Shown: piece by piece, positions 7,986-17,100 of the stretch | Numbering within the stretch: the first letter of the stretch is position 1 | Layout: each line of letters begins with the position of its first letter | Source: Nocardia sp. CDC159 | GTDB lineage: Bacteria; Actinomycetota; Actinomycetes; Mycobacteriales; Mycobacteriaceae | DNA length: 64,000 nucleotides | Assembly: GCF_023740735.1 (NCBI RefSeq) | Contig: NZ_JAMRXH010000013.1 | Span: forward strand, 141,070 to 205,069 | Direction of reading: 5' to 3' | Notes under the pieces: generated by a model | The model's database searches: none | What the model saw: only the letters and a program-made list of their open reading frames with translations | What the model was told of the DNA's origin: nothing | Made by a program: the position numbers and the translations under genes

Positions 7986-8432
7986 GTGGTTGCTGCACTG
8001 TCTGAATCCCTGCTCGATGACGCCAAGCGCTCGGCCTTCCTCGCCGACGCCCAGCAGGTTCTGGAAGCGGAGGTGTCGGACAAGGGTGGCGCGTCCGGCC
8101 TCGCCGTGAAGGGTGCATACGCCGCGGCGAAGAAGGTCAGCCCGACCATCGTGTCGGACGCGCTGGAATCGTTCGTGCCCAAGTTCGTCGAGCGCCTGGA
8201 GCCCTACTGGGCGGAGTACCAGGCTTCGGGTAACGGCCGATTCGCCGATCTGCTGGTGGCCAAGCAGGACGAGGTTGCCGAGTCGCTGCTCGCCGTGACC
8301 GACGCCCGTGCCGAGGCCTCCTCGCGCCCGGCCCTGAAGAAGGCCTACTCCGCGGTCCGCGGGTCGGCGAAAAAGCATGTCGCCGAGGCGCTTCCGCGGG
8401 TGGGTGACCTCATCCAGAAGCACGCTGGTTGA
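7986..8432 (+). CDS. conserved actinobacterial protein of unknown function (DUF6918-like)
   Basis: 148-aa, alanine/lysine-rich, predicted all-helical soluble protein. I start it at the GTG 7986-7988, which has CGGAGGAACC 6-15 nt upstream. The longer frame to 7914 lacks such a site. Segments such as SDKGGASGLAVKGAYAAAKK and LKKAYSAVRGSAKKHVAEAL look like a conserved actinobacterial family. The DUF number is from memory and unverified. No function can be given. Confidence 0.75.
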   Translation: MVAALSESLLDDAKRSAFLADAQQVLEAEVSDKGGASGLAVKGAYAAAKKVSPTIVSDALESFVPKFVERLEPYWAEYQASGNGRFADLLVAKQDEVAESLLAVTDARAEASSRPALKKAYSAVRGSAKKHVAEALPRVGDLIQKHAG

Positions 8433-8488
8433 TCGGTTGCTCGGCGGGTGTCCGCGCCCGCCGAGACCAACCGGGGGGTCGGGGGATC

Positions 8489-9310
8489 TCAGCCCGCGGA
8501 CCTGCCCACCCGCCAATATCCGGTGAAGGTGACGTCCGCCTTGGGAATTCCGCGCTCGTCGACCAGATGACGACGCACGCCGGAGGCGAGCTTCTGCTCC
8601 CCGGCAACGAAGCCGTACACGCCCTGCGCGGGCAGCTCCGCGGTGCGCACCGCCTCCTGCGCGACGCTGCCGATGGCCGCGGTCGGATCGGTACGCAACA
8701 GCCAATTCACCTGCACACCATCCGGTTCGTCCAGCTTCTGGGCGTCATCGGGGTGGGTGATCTCGATATAGGCCGCACCGCGCAGATCCCGCGGGGCCGA
8801 GCGCAGCACCCCGGCGATCGCGGGCAGCGCGCTCTCGTCGCCGACCAGCAGCGAATACGAAGTGTGTTCCGGCGCTTGGTACATGATGCCCTCGTCGAGC
8901 AGTCCGACCTCGGCGCCCGGCGACACGCCGCTGGCCCAGCCGCATGCGGGCGTGTCGGTGCCGTGCATCGCGAAATCGATGTCCAGCTCGCCCGATTCGC
9001 CGAATTCACCCTCGCCCGCGGGGCGCCAGGCGCGCACCGTGTAGTTGCGCACCACCGGCCGGTGCTCCTTGCCCATCATGAGGTACTGCGCGTACCAGAG
9101 GTTGCTGGCCGCGGTCGGCAGCCGCAGGCCGTGTCGGCCCGGCAGGAACAACCGGAACCACTGGTCGTAACCCATCGCCGTGAACCCGGCCAGGCCGGGA
9201 CCGCCGATGGTGACGCGGACGAAGTTGGGGCTGATCTGTTTGCTCGACAGCACCTCGGCGGTGAGTATCTCGCGCTGCTCGGGTTTGACGTATTTGGTGC
9301 GCTTGGCCAT
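8489..9310 (-). CDS. siderophore-interacting protein (ferric-siderophore reductase, ViuB family)
   Basis: 273-aa FAD-binding reductase of the SIP family. It probably releases iron from imported ferric siderophores with NAD(P)H in the cytosol. The FAD-binding domain has YDQWFRLFLPG and RNYTVRAW (RxYT motif); the NAD-binding SIP domain has LLVGDESALPAIAGVL and VYGFVAGEQ. The ATG at 9308-9310 is chosen because translation upstream would run through the iron box. The 19-bp IdeR/DmdR-type operator sits only 6 bp before the start codon, so iron repression is expected. Confidence 0.92.
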   Translation of the reverse strand: MAKRTKYVKPEQREILTAEVLSSKQISPNFVRVTIGGPGLAGFTAMGYDQWFRLFLPGRHGLRLPTAASNLWYAQYLMMGKEHRPVVRNYTVRAWRPAGEGEFGESGELDIDFAMHGTDTPACGWASGVSPGAEVGLLDEGIMYQAPEHTSYSLLVGDESALPAIAGVLRSAPRDLRGAAYIEITHPDDAQKLDEPDGVQVNWLLRTDPTAAIGSVAQEAVRTAELPAQGVYGFVAGEQKLASGVRRHLVDERGIPKADVTFTGYWRVGRSAG

Positions 9311-9315
9311 GCACG

Positions 9316-9334
9316 TTAGGTTAGCGCAACCTAA
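9316..9334. promoter_or_regulatory. IdeR/DmdR1 iron box
   Basis: TTAGGTTAGCGCAACCTAA is a 19-bp imperfect palindrome, differing from the actinobacterial iron-box consensus only at the centre. It is immediately upstream of the siderophore-interacting protein gene and 66 bp upstream of divergent menD, so it may also influence menD. Confidence 0.9.
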
Positions 9335-9399
9335 CTTGTAAAACAGTGTGTGAGCGAGTCGACTGCCCACGTCTACCGGCTGTCTGACAGGCTGGGGGC

Positions 9400-11031
9400 G
9401 TGAATCCATCGACTGCTCAGGCGCGGGTCGTCGTCGACGAACTCGTCCGCGGAGGCGTGCGCGACGTGGTGCTGTGCCCGGGGTCGCGGAACGCGCCGCT
9501 GGCCTTCGCGCTGGAGGCCGCCGATGCCGCCGGTCGATTGCGGTTGCATATGCGCATCGACGAGCGCACCGCGGGATTCCTCGCGATCGGCCTGGCCATC
9601 TCGAGCGGTCGGCCGGTGCCGGTGGTGATGACCTCCGGCACCGCGGTCGCCAATCTCGGCCCGGCCGTCCTGGAGGCGAACTACGCGCGCCAGCCGCTGA
9701 TCGTGCTGAGCGCCAACCGGCCCTACGAGATGCTGGGCAGCGGCGCGAATCAGACGGTGGAGCAGTTCGGGCTGTTCGGCAGCCAGGTGCGCGCGGCGAT
9801 CAGTCTCGGCCTGGCCGAGCGGGAGGACGGCTACCGCAGACAGAACAGCGTCTGGCGCGCGGCGGTGTGCCGGGTGCTCGCCGCGGCGCGGGGCAGCCGC
9901 TCCGGCAATGCCGGACCCGTGCAGTTCGACATTCCGCTGCGCGAGCCGCTGGTACCCGACGCGCTGCCGGACGAGCAGTGCCCACCCGGGCGGGCCGGCG
10001 GGATGCCATGGACCGCAACCCAGTACGCGACGCTGGATGTGCCGCTCGAGATCGACCTCACCCCGGACACGGTGGTGATCTCCGGACATGGTGCGGGTCG
10101 CCGCCCGGAGCTGGCCGCGCTGCCGACCGTCGCCGAGCCGACCGCGCCGATGCCCGGTCCCGCGCTGCATCCGATGACGCTGCCGCTGCTGAAACCCGCG
10201 CAGGCCATCATCACCGGGCGGCCCACGCTGCATCGGCAGGTGTCGAATCTGCTGGCCGATCCGGAGGTCACCGTCTATGCGCTGACCACCGGTCCGCGCT
10301 GGCCCGATGTGTCGGGCAATGTGGTCGGCACCGGCACGCGCGCGATCACCACCGGTGCGCCGCGTCCGGAATGGCTCGCGCACTGCCGCGCCGTCGACGC
10401 GATGGCCTGCGGGGTCGTGCGCGAAAGTCTGGCGCGCCACCCCAAGCCGACGGGACTGCATGTGGCGGCCGTGGTGATGGACGCGCTGCGCGAGGGCGAT
10501 CAGCTACTGCTGGGCGCGTCGAATCCGGTCCGCGACGCGGCACTGGTCTCGCATCCGCGACCGAATATCAAGGTGCTGTCCAATCGCGGCGTCGCCGGAA
10601 TCGACGGCACGGTGTCCACGGCGGTCGGGGCGGCGCTGAGCCATCCGGGTCGCACCATCGCGCTGATCGGCGATCTCACCTTCCTGCACGATGCCTCGGG
10701 ACTGCTGCTCGGCCCGGGCGAACCACGGCCCGCCGACCTGACCATCGTGGTGGCCAACGACGACGGCGGCGGCATCTTCGAACTGCTCGAGCAGGGCCAC
10801 CCGGATTACGCGGGCGTGTTCGAGCGCGTCTTCGGCACCCCGCACGGGATGGATCTGGCCGCCCTGTGCGCGGCCTACCGGATTCCGCATCGGCAGGTCG
10901 ACCCCGCCGAGCTGGCGGTCGAATTGACCGGGCCCGCGCACGGCATCCGGGTGCTGGAGGTGGCCACCGAGCGGTCCAGCCTGCGTGAGCTGCACGCGAG
11001 TGTGAAGGCCGGGATCGCGGCGGGGGTCTAG
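9400..11031 (+). CDS. menD: SEPHCHC synthase MenD
   Basis: 543-aa thiamine-diphosphate enzyme that joins 2-oxoglutarate and isochorismate, the first committed step of menaquinone synthesis. It has the N-terminal PYR domain with CPGSRNAPLAFAL and the conserved Glu in MRIDERTAGFLAIG, a central domain, and the C-terminal ThDP/Mg domain GDLTFLHDASGLLLG followed by NDDGGGIFELL. GTG start at 9400. The last 4 nt overlap the stop end of the convergent gene at 11028. Confidence 0.95.
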   Translation: MNPSTAQARVVVDELVRGGVRDVVLCPGSRNAPLAFALEAADAAGRLRLHMRIDERTAGFLAIGLAISSGRPVPVVMTSGTAVANLGPAVLEANYARQPLIVLSANRPYEMLGSGANQTVEQFGLFGSQVRAAISLGLAEREDGYRRQNSVWRAAVCRVLAAARGSRSGNAGPVQFDIPLREPLVPDALPDEQCPPGRAGGMPWTATQYATLDVPLEIDLTPDTVVISGHGAGRRPELAALPTVAEPTAPMPGPALHPMTLPLLKPAQAIITGRPTLHRQVSNLLADPEVTVYALTTGPRWPDVSGNVVGTGTRAITTGAPRPEWLAHCRAVDAMACGVVRESLARHPKPTGLHVAAVVMDALREGDQLLLGASNPVRDAALVSHPRPNIKVLSNRGVAGIDGTVSTAVGAALSHPGRTIALIGDLTFLHDASGLLLGPGEPRPADLTIVVANDDGGGIFELLEQGHPDYAGVFERVFGTPHGMDLAALCAAYRIPHRQVDPAELAVELTGPAHGIRVLEVATERSSLRELHASVKAGIAAGV

Positions 11032-11237
11032 TAGGCCGAGCCGGTGTCCTCGTAATCGTCGTCCAGCGGCACCGCGATGGACTGTTCCAGCACGTCGGCT
11101 TCTGAGGCCTCCAGCGCCGGTTCGCCCGATGGCACGAGGACGTCCTCGTCGTCGAGATCCGGATACGCCGGGACGGTCTGCTCCATGTAATCGGCTTCGG
11201 GAACGGCGTCGATGGCGCCGGCGGTGCGGTCGGTCAT
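11028..11237 (-). CDS. small acidic conserved protein
   Basis: 69-aa, very acidic protein (MTDRTAGAIDAVPEADYMEQ at the N-terminus, DDDYEDTGSAY at the C-terminus) with repeated EADxLEQ/EADYMEQ motifs. The ATG at 11235-11237 has GAAAGGAG upstream. It overlaps the menD stop by 4 bp on the opposite strand. No cysteines, no membrane segment. Function unknown. Confidence 0.7.
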   Translation of the reverse strand: MTDRTAGAIDAVPEADYMEQTVPAYPDLDDEDVLVPSGEPALEASEADVLEQSIAVPLDDDYEDTGSAY

Positions 11238-11344
11238 CGGGTGCTCCTTTCGCTGGTCGGCCGATTGCCGGGATGCCCCGGCAGTTTCGAGGATGCACGT
11301 CGTGAGCCCGCATGGCAACCGTTTCACGATCATCCGCGCGGCGC

Positions 11345-11578
11345 TCACTCGCCTGGGAGTGCCCCCGTTTCGGCCGGATATTCCACCAGTGCCAGGGTGC
11401 GCCCGGCCATGAACCGCGCGGTGCGCACCGCGGTGCCCGTGCGGGTCACCTCGCTGACCTCGACCACGCCCCGCGCGATGCGGATCTCCACCCGCCGCCC
11501 GGCCCGTGTCGCGGCCACCTCGTACTTGCGAGATCCGTCGCCGGTGTCGACGACGATCTCCACTCGATCGCCCTTCAT
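11345..11578 (-). CDS. small hypothetical protein
   Basis: 77-aa beta-rich protein. It starts at ATG 11576-11578 with GGGGAG nine nt upstream, and contains DRVEIVVDTGDGSRKYEV, RRVEIRIARGVVEVSEV and a C-terminal FMAGRTLALVEYP. The alternating hydrophobic pattern suggests a small beta domain. Function unknown. About 100 bp separate it from the preceding small gene. Confidence 0.65.
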   Translation of the reverse strand: MKGDRVEIVVDTGDGSRKYEVAATRAGRRVEIRIARGVVEVSEVTRTGTAVRTARFMAGRTLALVEYPAETGALPGE

Positions 11579-11735
11579 CTTCCAATTCTCCCCGCCACCA
11601 GCGGTTTTCGCCGCTAACAAGTGGGTTTCGACCTGGCGGTGTACGTACGCCGATGAGTTTCGTGCGGTCGGGTCGTCTGCATCGGCAGGGCGCCCGCGCC
11701 ACCCCTGCGGGCCGCCCGCAGCCGAGGAGGAAATG

Positions 11736-12302
11736 ATGTTCGACATGGAATCGGCCGCCGCCGCACTGGAGTCGGTGGTCGCTGGCATCGCCGATGAGCA
11801 GCTCGAGCTGCCCACCCCCTGCGCCGACACCACGGTGCGCGACCTGCTGGTGCATGTGGTCGGCCTGACCGAGGCGTTCCGGCAGGCGGCGACCAAGGGG
11901 TCGGTGGGCCGGTCGGAGCCGCCGCAGGTCGGGCCGCAGGCCCCGCTGGTCGCGGACTGGCGCACGCGAATTCCCGCGCAGCTGAAGGCGTTGGTGGCCG
12001 CGTGGCGCGATCCGGCGGCCTGGGAGGGCGAGACGGAGGCGGGCGGTGTGACGATGCCCGCGGCCGTCATGGCGCTGGTCGCGCTGGACGAGGTGATCGT
12101 CCACGGCTGGGATCTGGCCCGCGCCACCGGCCAGGACTACCACCCCGCCGCGGCCGACCTGACCCTCCTGCTCGACTTCCTCCGCGAATTCCCGTCCGAG
12201 GGCACCCCGGGCATGTTCGGCCCGCACGTCCCGGTCCCCGCCGACGCCCCGCTCCTGCACCGCGTCCTCGGCCGCACCGGCCGCGACCCGAACCACCCCT
12301 GA
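11736..12302 (+). CDS. TIGR03086-type metal-binding (DinB/MDMPI-like) protein
   Basis: 188-aa protein of the mycothiol-dependent maleylpyruvate isomerase N-terminal fold. It opens with MFDMESAAAALESVVAGI, then TPCADTTVRDLLVHVVGL, and has the family's second half VALDEVIVHGWDLARATGQDY. The two His (VHVVG, VHGWD) and an acidic residue form the usual metal site. AGGAGG at 11725-11730 favours the second of two adjacent ATGs. Likely a mycothiol-related enzyme; substrate unknown. Confidence 0.82.
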   Translation: MFDMESAAAALESVVAGIADEQLELPTPCADTTVRDLLVHVVGLTEAFRQAATKGSVGRSEPPQVGPQAPLVADWRTRIPAQLKALVAAWRDPAAWEGETEAGGVTMPAAVMALVALDEVIVHGWDLARATGQDYHPAAADLTLLLDFLREFPSEGTPGMFGPHVPVPADAPLLHRVLGRTGRDPNHP

Positions 12303-12385
12303 TCCCCGCACCCGTTCCCGCGCTTCGCACCCCGTGCGGCCATCCGGAACGGGTGCGAAGGCCCGCAAGGGGTGCGGCGCTGAGT

Positions 12386-12991
12386 TCAGTGGGTGAACAG
12401 GCCCGCGCGGGCGGCGAGCAGAGCCGCCTCGGCGGCCGTCTCGGCCACCCGGTCGTCGAGGGGGTCGCCGGTGACGAGCAGGCGGTAGTAGAGCGGGGCG
12501 GAGACGGCGGAAAGCACTGCGCGGGCATCTGTTTCCGGTGCCAGCTCTCCGCGCGCCACGGCCGCTTCGACGCAGGGCGTCCATTCGTCCAGACGGATGT
12601 CGTAGAAGCGGCGCAGGGCCTGTGCCGCTTCCGGATCGCAGGTGGCCGCCGCGACAAGGGATCCGAACAGCGGACCCTGCCGCGCGTCGGTGAGGGTCGC
12701 GACGACCAGGCGGGCATTGGCGAGCAGATCGCCGCGCAGCGAGCCCGTATCGGCATGGGGGAGTGAGGTTTCCGCCATCTCGGTGAGGACGTCGGCGACC
12801 AGTCCGGCCGGGGTGCGCCAGCGGCGGTAGACCGTGGTCTTGCCCACGCCCGCCCGGGCCGCCACCTCGGCCAGGTCGAGCCGGTCGAAGCCGTGTTCGG
12901 CCAGCAGATCGCCCGCCACCCGCAGGACGGCCGTGCGGACGCGGGCGGTACGGCCCCCGGGCCGCAGCGAGCCGGGCCGCTCATCGGTCAT
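12386..12991 (-). CDS. TetR family regulator
   Basis: 201 aa. The N-terminal TetR HTH reads RTAVLRVAGDLLAEHGFDRL then VAARAGVGKTTVYRRWRTPA. The C-terminal ligand domain is of the TetR_C type (DIRLDEWTPCVEAAVARGEL). The ATG is at 12989-12991. It is divergent from the aldo/keto reductase gene (85 bp apart), which it probably controls together with itself. Confidence 0.92.
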   Translation of the reverse strand: MTDERPGSLRPGGRTARVRTAVLRVAGDLLAEHGFDRLDLAEVAARAGVGKTTVYRRWRTPAGLVADVLTEMAETSLPHADTGSLRGDLLANARLVVATLTDARQGPLFGSLVAAATCDPEAAQALRRFYDIRLDEWTPCVEAAVARGELAPETDARAVLSAVSAPLYYRLLVTGDPLDDRVAETAAEAALLAARAGLFTH

Positions 12992-13046
12992 AACGGTCCT
13001 CCAGTTCCATTAGTCGCCGCACGAGTGTATCGTGACTCGCGTTAAT

Positions 13047-13060
13047 GAAACATCTGTTCC
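13047..13060. promoter_or_regulatory. candidate TetR operator
   Basis: GAAACATCTGTTCC is an imperfect palindrome (one mismatch between arms) in the 85-bp divergent region, 16 bp before the reductase start. Assignment to the adjacent TetR regulator rests on position only. Confidence 0.35.
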
Positions 13061-13075
13061 GTTAGGAGTGGGGTC

Positions 13076-14110
13076 ATGGAGTATCGGCGACTGGGCGCAT
13101 CGGGACTGCTGGTCCCCGTCTTGAGCTTCGGTGCGGGCACCTTCGGCGGCCGTGGCGAACTGTTCTCGGCCTGGGGCGACACCGATGCCCGGCAGGCGCG
13201 CCGACTGGTCGACATCGGCCTGGACGCGGGCGTGACCATGTTCGACACCGCCGATGTGTACTCCGACGGCGCGTCGGAAGAGGTTCTGGGCGAGGCCATC
13301 CGGGGCCGTCGCGATCGAGTCCTACTGTCCACCAAGGCATCGCTGCCCACCGGCCCCGGGCCCGGCGACGCCGGTTCGGGCCGCTCGCGGCTGATCGGCG
13401 CGGTGGATGCGGCGCTGCGCCGCCTCGGCACCGACTACCTCGACCTGTTCCAGCTGCACGCCTTCGACGCCGCGACCCCGGTGGAGGAGGTGTTGTCCGC
13501 ACTGGACGATCTGGTGCGCGCGGGCAAGATCCGCTACGTCGGCGCCTCCAATTTCGCGGGCTGGCAGCTGATGAAATCCCTTGCGGCCGCGGACAAGTAC
13601 GGACTGCCGCGCTATGTGGCCCATCAGGTCTACTACTCGCTCGTCGGCCGTGACTACGAGTGGGAGCTCATGCCGCTGGCCCGCGATCAGGGCGTGGGCG
13701 CGATGGTGTGGAGTCCGCTCGGCTGGGGCCGCCTCACCGGCAAGATCCGGCGCGGCCAACCGCTTCCGGCGAATTCCCGCCTGCACAAGACCGCCGCGGC
13801 CGGACCACCCGTCGCCGACGACCTGCTCTACGACGTGGTCGACGTCCTGGACGATCTCGCCGCCGAGACCGGCCGCACGATCCCGCAGATCGCCCTGAAC
13901 TGGCTGCTGTCGCGCCCCACGGTGGCGACGGTCATCGTCGGTGCGCGCAACGAGGAGCAGCTGCGCCAGAATCTGGGAGCGGTCGGCTGGCAGCTCACCG
14001 CGGACCAGATCGCCCGCCTGGACACCGCCAGCGCGCTCACCCCGCCCTATCCCTACTACCCGTACTACCGCCTGCCGGACTTCGCCCGCCTGAATCCGCC
14101 CGCGGTATAG
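13076..14110 (+). CDS. aldo/keto reductase
   Basis: 344-aa NADPH-dependent TIM-barrel oxidoreductase. The catalytic tetrad is visible: Asp in MFDTADVYSDG, Tyr in the same segment, Lys in LLSTKAS, His in FQLHAFD. The C-terminal NADP phosphate-binding region is VIVGARNEEQLRQNLGAV. Start ATG 13076 with TTAGGAGTGG upstream. Divergent from the TetR gene, so probably induced by a carbonyl or aromatic ligand of that regulator. Confidence 0.92.
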   Translation: MEYRRLGASGLLVPVLSFGAGTFGGRGELFSAWGDTDARQARRLVDIGLDAGVTMFDTADVYSDGASEEVLGEAIRGRRDRVLLSTKASLPTGPGPGDAGSGRSRLIGAVDAALRRLGTDYLDLFQLHAFDAATPVEEVLSALDDLVRAGKIRYVGASNFAGWQLMKSLAAADKYGLPRYVAHQVYYSLVGRDYEWELMPLARDQGVGAMVWSPLGWGRLTGKIRRGQPLPANSRLHKTAAAGPPVADDLLYDVVDVLDDLAAETGRTIPQIALNWLLSRPTVATVIVGARNEEQLRQNLGAVGWQLTADQIARLDTASALTPPYPYYPYYRLPDFARLNPPAV

Positions 14111-14111
14111 G

Positions 14112-17100
14112 TCAATACACGTCGCGCACGTAGCGCTTCTCCGCGACGAGCTGCTTCTTGAAGGCCAGCGCGGCGTCGGAGTCCAGGTTGCCGTGGACGC
14201 GGGCGATGCGCAGCAGGGCGTTGTCGACATCGCCCGCCATGCGGGTGGCGTCGCCGCAGACGTAGAGGTGGGCGCCGTCGCGCAGCCAGGACCACAGCTC
14301 CGCGCCGTGTTCGATCATGCGGTGCTGCACATAGATCCGCTCGCGCTGATCGCGGGAGAACGCCAGATCCAGGCGGGTGAGAAAGCCCGTGCGGAACATG
14401 TCCTCGAGCTCCTCGCGGTAGTAGAAGTTGTCCGCGGCGTACTGATCGCCGAAGAACAGCCAGTTGCGCCCGGTGCAGCCCAGCGCCCGCCGCTCGTGCA
14501 GGAAGCCGCGGAAGGGTGCGATTCCGGTGCCGGGGCCGATCATGATCATCGGCGCGGTCGGGTCCAGCGGCGGGCGGAAATGCGGTGCGCGCTGCAGGAA
14601 TACCGGCACCTCACCGTCGGCGCAGCGATCGGCGAGGAAGGTCGAGCACACCCCGCCGCGGCGCGCCCCGGCCTCGCCGTAGCGCACGATGCCGACGGTC
14701 AGCTGTACCTCGTGCGGGGTCACCAGCGGGCTGGAGGAGATCGAATACTGGCGCGGCTGGAGCTTTTTCAGCACGCCGAGCCAGTCCAGCGGATCCGCCC
14801 GCACCGGGAAATCGCGCAGCACGTCGACCGCCTGCCGGTCCCACAGATACCGGTCCAGTTCGTTGCGGTTGTCCCGGCGCAGCAGTTTGGCCAGGCGCGG
14901 GCTGGGATTGCGCTCGGCGATGAAGCTCAGCAGATCGTGGCTGACCTTGCTGATGTCGAAACGCGTGCGCAGCGCCTGGGCCAGCGGCAGCTCGCGGCCG
15001 TCCACCTCGACGAACCACTGACCGTCCAGCCCGGTCACCGACAGCCATTCGGCCACCAGATCCTCGCTGTTGGTGGGCCACACCCCCAGCGAGTCGCCGA
15101 CCTCGTAGGAGACATCGAGCTCGCTCAGATCGAAACCGAACTGCCGCACCTCCTTCGCCGAGCCGGGCCGCGACAGCAGTTCGTTGCGGACCAGCCGGGC
15201 CGCCAGCGGCGTGTTGCGCGTGAAGCGGGCCTGCTGGGTGCGCCCGAGCGGCGGCGCCTCCGGCCGGGTCAGCAGGATCGTCGTCCCGCCGGGCGGCGGC
15301 GCCGCGGGGGTTCCGGCCTCGCCCGCGAGCGCCGCGATCACCTCGTCGACCCACCGCGCGGACAGCGGCTCGTGATCGGGTTCGCTGTCGATCCGGGCGA
15401 GCAGCCGGGTCGCGCCGCGCTCGGCCAACAGCTGATCCAGTCGGCGGCCGTGCCCGCAGAAGTCGTCGTAGGAGGAGTCGCCGAGGGCGAATACGGCATA
15501 GCGCAATCCGGTGAACCGAACTGTGCTGTCGTGCAGGCGATCCCAGAAGTCCGCGCCGTTGTCGGGCGGACCGCCGTCGCCGAAGGTGCTGGTGACGACC
15601 AGGGTGTCACCGGTCAGCTCGCTCGGCTCGCAGGAATTCATGTCCAGCAGCCGCGGCGCGAAACCGGAGGCGGCCAGTCGTTCCGCCACGGCGGCCGCGA
15701 GTTCCTCCGCGGTGCCGGTCTGCGAGGCCCACAGCACGGTGATCGCGCGGGCGGCGGAATCGGTTGCGGGCGTGTCCATTTCACCCGCCCTCGAGTACAT
15801 ACCCGCCAGCAGCCCGTCGACCCACAGCCGGGTGCGCGCCGAGAGCGGGGCCGATTCGGGCAGTACGGGCACCTCCCGCACCGGAAGCGATCGCAGCGCG
15901 GCGAGATAGCCGCCGAGGTAGATCCGCTCGCTCTCGCTGAGCGTCGGCGGCGTGGCGGTGTCCAGGCCGAGCATCGCGGCCAGCGGATGCGCCGCGCCGT
16001 CCGGCAGCGATGGCGGCTCCGGCACCGGGGCCACCCGCCGCAGCGCCACCGCGCACGCCTTGAACTCCGGTTGCAGCGACGCCGCGTCGACCGCGTCGTT
16101 GGTCACGGCGTTGACGGTCAGATACTCGCCCTGCTCGTCGTTCCAGTGGAACGGCGCGAAACAACATCCCGGCTGTACCCGATCGCTGATCCGCACCGGC
16201 AGCACGGCGCGCCCGCGCCGCGAGGCGAGCTCGAGCTGATCGCCCGCGCGCACGCCGAGCCGCTCGGCGTCGTCGGGATGGACCTCGAGGAACGGCTTTC
16301 CGTCGAGTCGGTTCAGTTTCGGAATCCGCCCGGTCTTGGTCATGGTGTGCCACTGATGGGCCAGCCGCCCGGTGTTCAGCACGAACGGATAGTCGTCATC
16401 GGGCATTTCCTCGGGCAACATGTGCGGCCGCGGCCAGAACACCGCGCGGCGGCTCGGCGTCGCGAAGGCCAGCCGCGGTCGATTGCCGTCCTCGTCGACG
16501 AACAGCGTCTGGCTCACGCCGTCGTTGTGATAGCGCACCGGGTTTCGGCGCTGCGCCGGATCGGGGCACGGCCACTGCATCGGTCCCGCGCGGAGCTCGT
16601 CGTAGCTGATCCCGCGCAGGTCGTAACCCGTGGCGGGATTGGCGAAGCGGCGGATCTCGTCGAAAACCTCGGCGCTGGAGGCGAAGTCGAAACCGTCGAA
16701 CCCCATGGCCGTGGCCACCTGCGCGATCAGCTGCCAATCCGGCCGGGCCTGGCCGATCGGGTCGACCGAGCGCCGCAGCAGGGTGACGGTGCGCTCCGAA
16801 TTCACCATGGTGGCATCGGATTCGGCCCACAGCGTGGCGGGCAGCAACAGATCGGCATAGGCGTTGGTGGCGGTGTCGGTGTAGACGTCCTGTGCCACCA
16901 CGAGTTCGGCCGCCTCCAGCCCGGCGATCACCGTCTTGCGATTGGCCACCGACGCAACGGGATTGGAGCAGATGATCCAGCACGCCTTGATCCGCCCGTC
17001 GGCCAGGCCGCGGAACATCTCGATCGTGCCCGGCCCGGCCGCGTCCCGGATGGTTCCCGGCGCCAGTCCCCAGGCCGTCTCGACGAAGGTGCGGTCGGCC

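Noticed and set aside
12067..12984. Second long open frame overlapping the TetR gene on the same strand
   Set aside because: It is out of frame with the recognised TetR fold; Pro/Arg/Ser low complexity.
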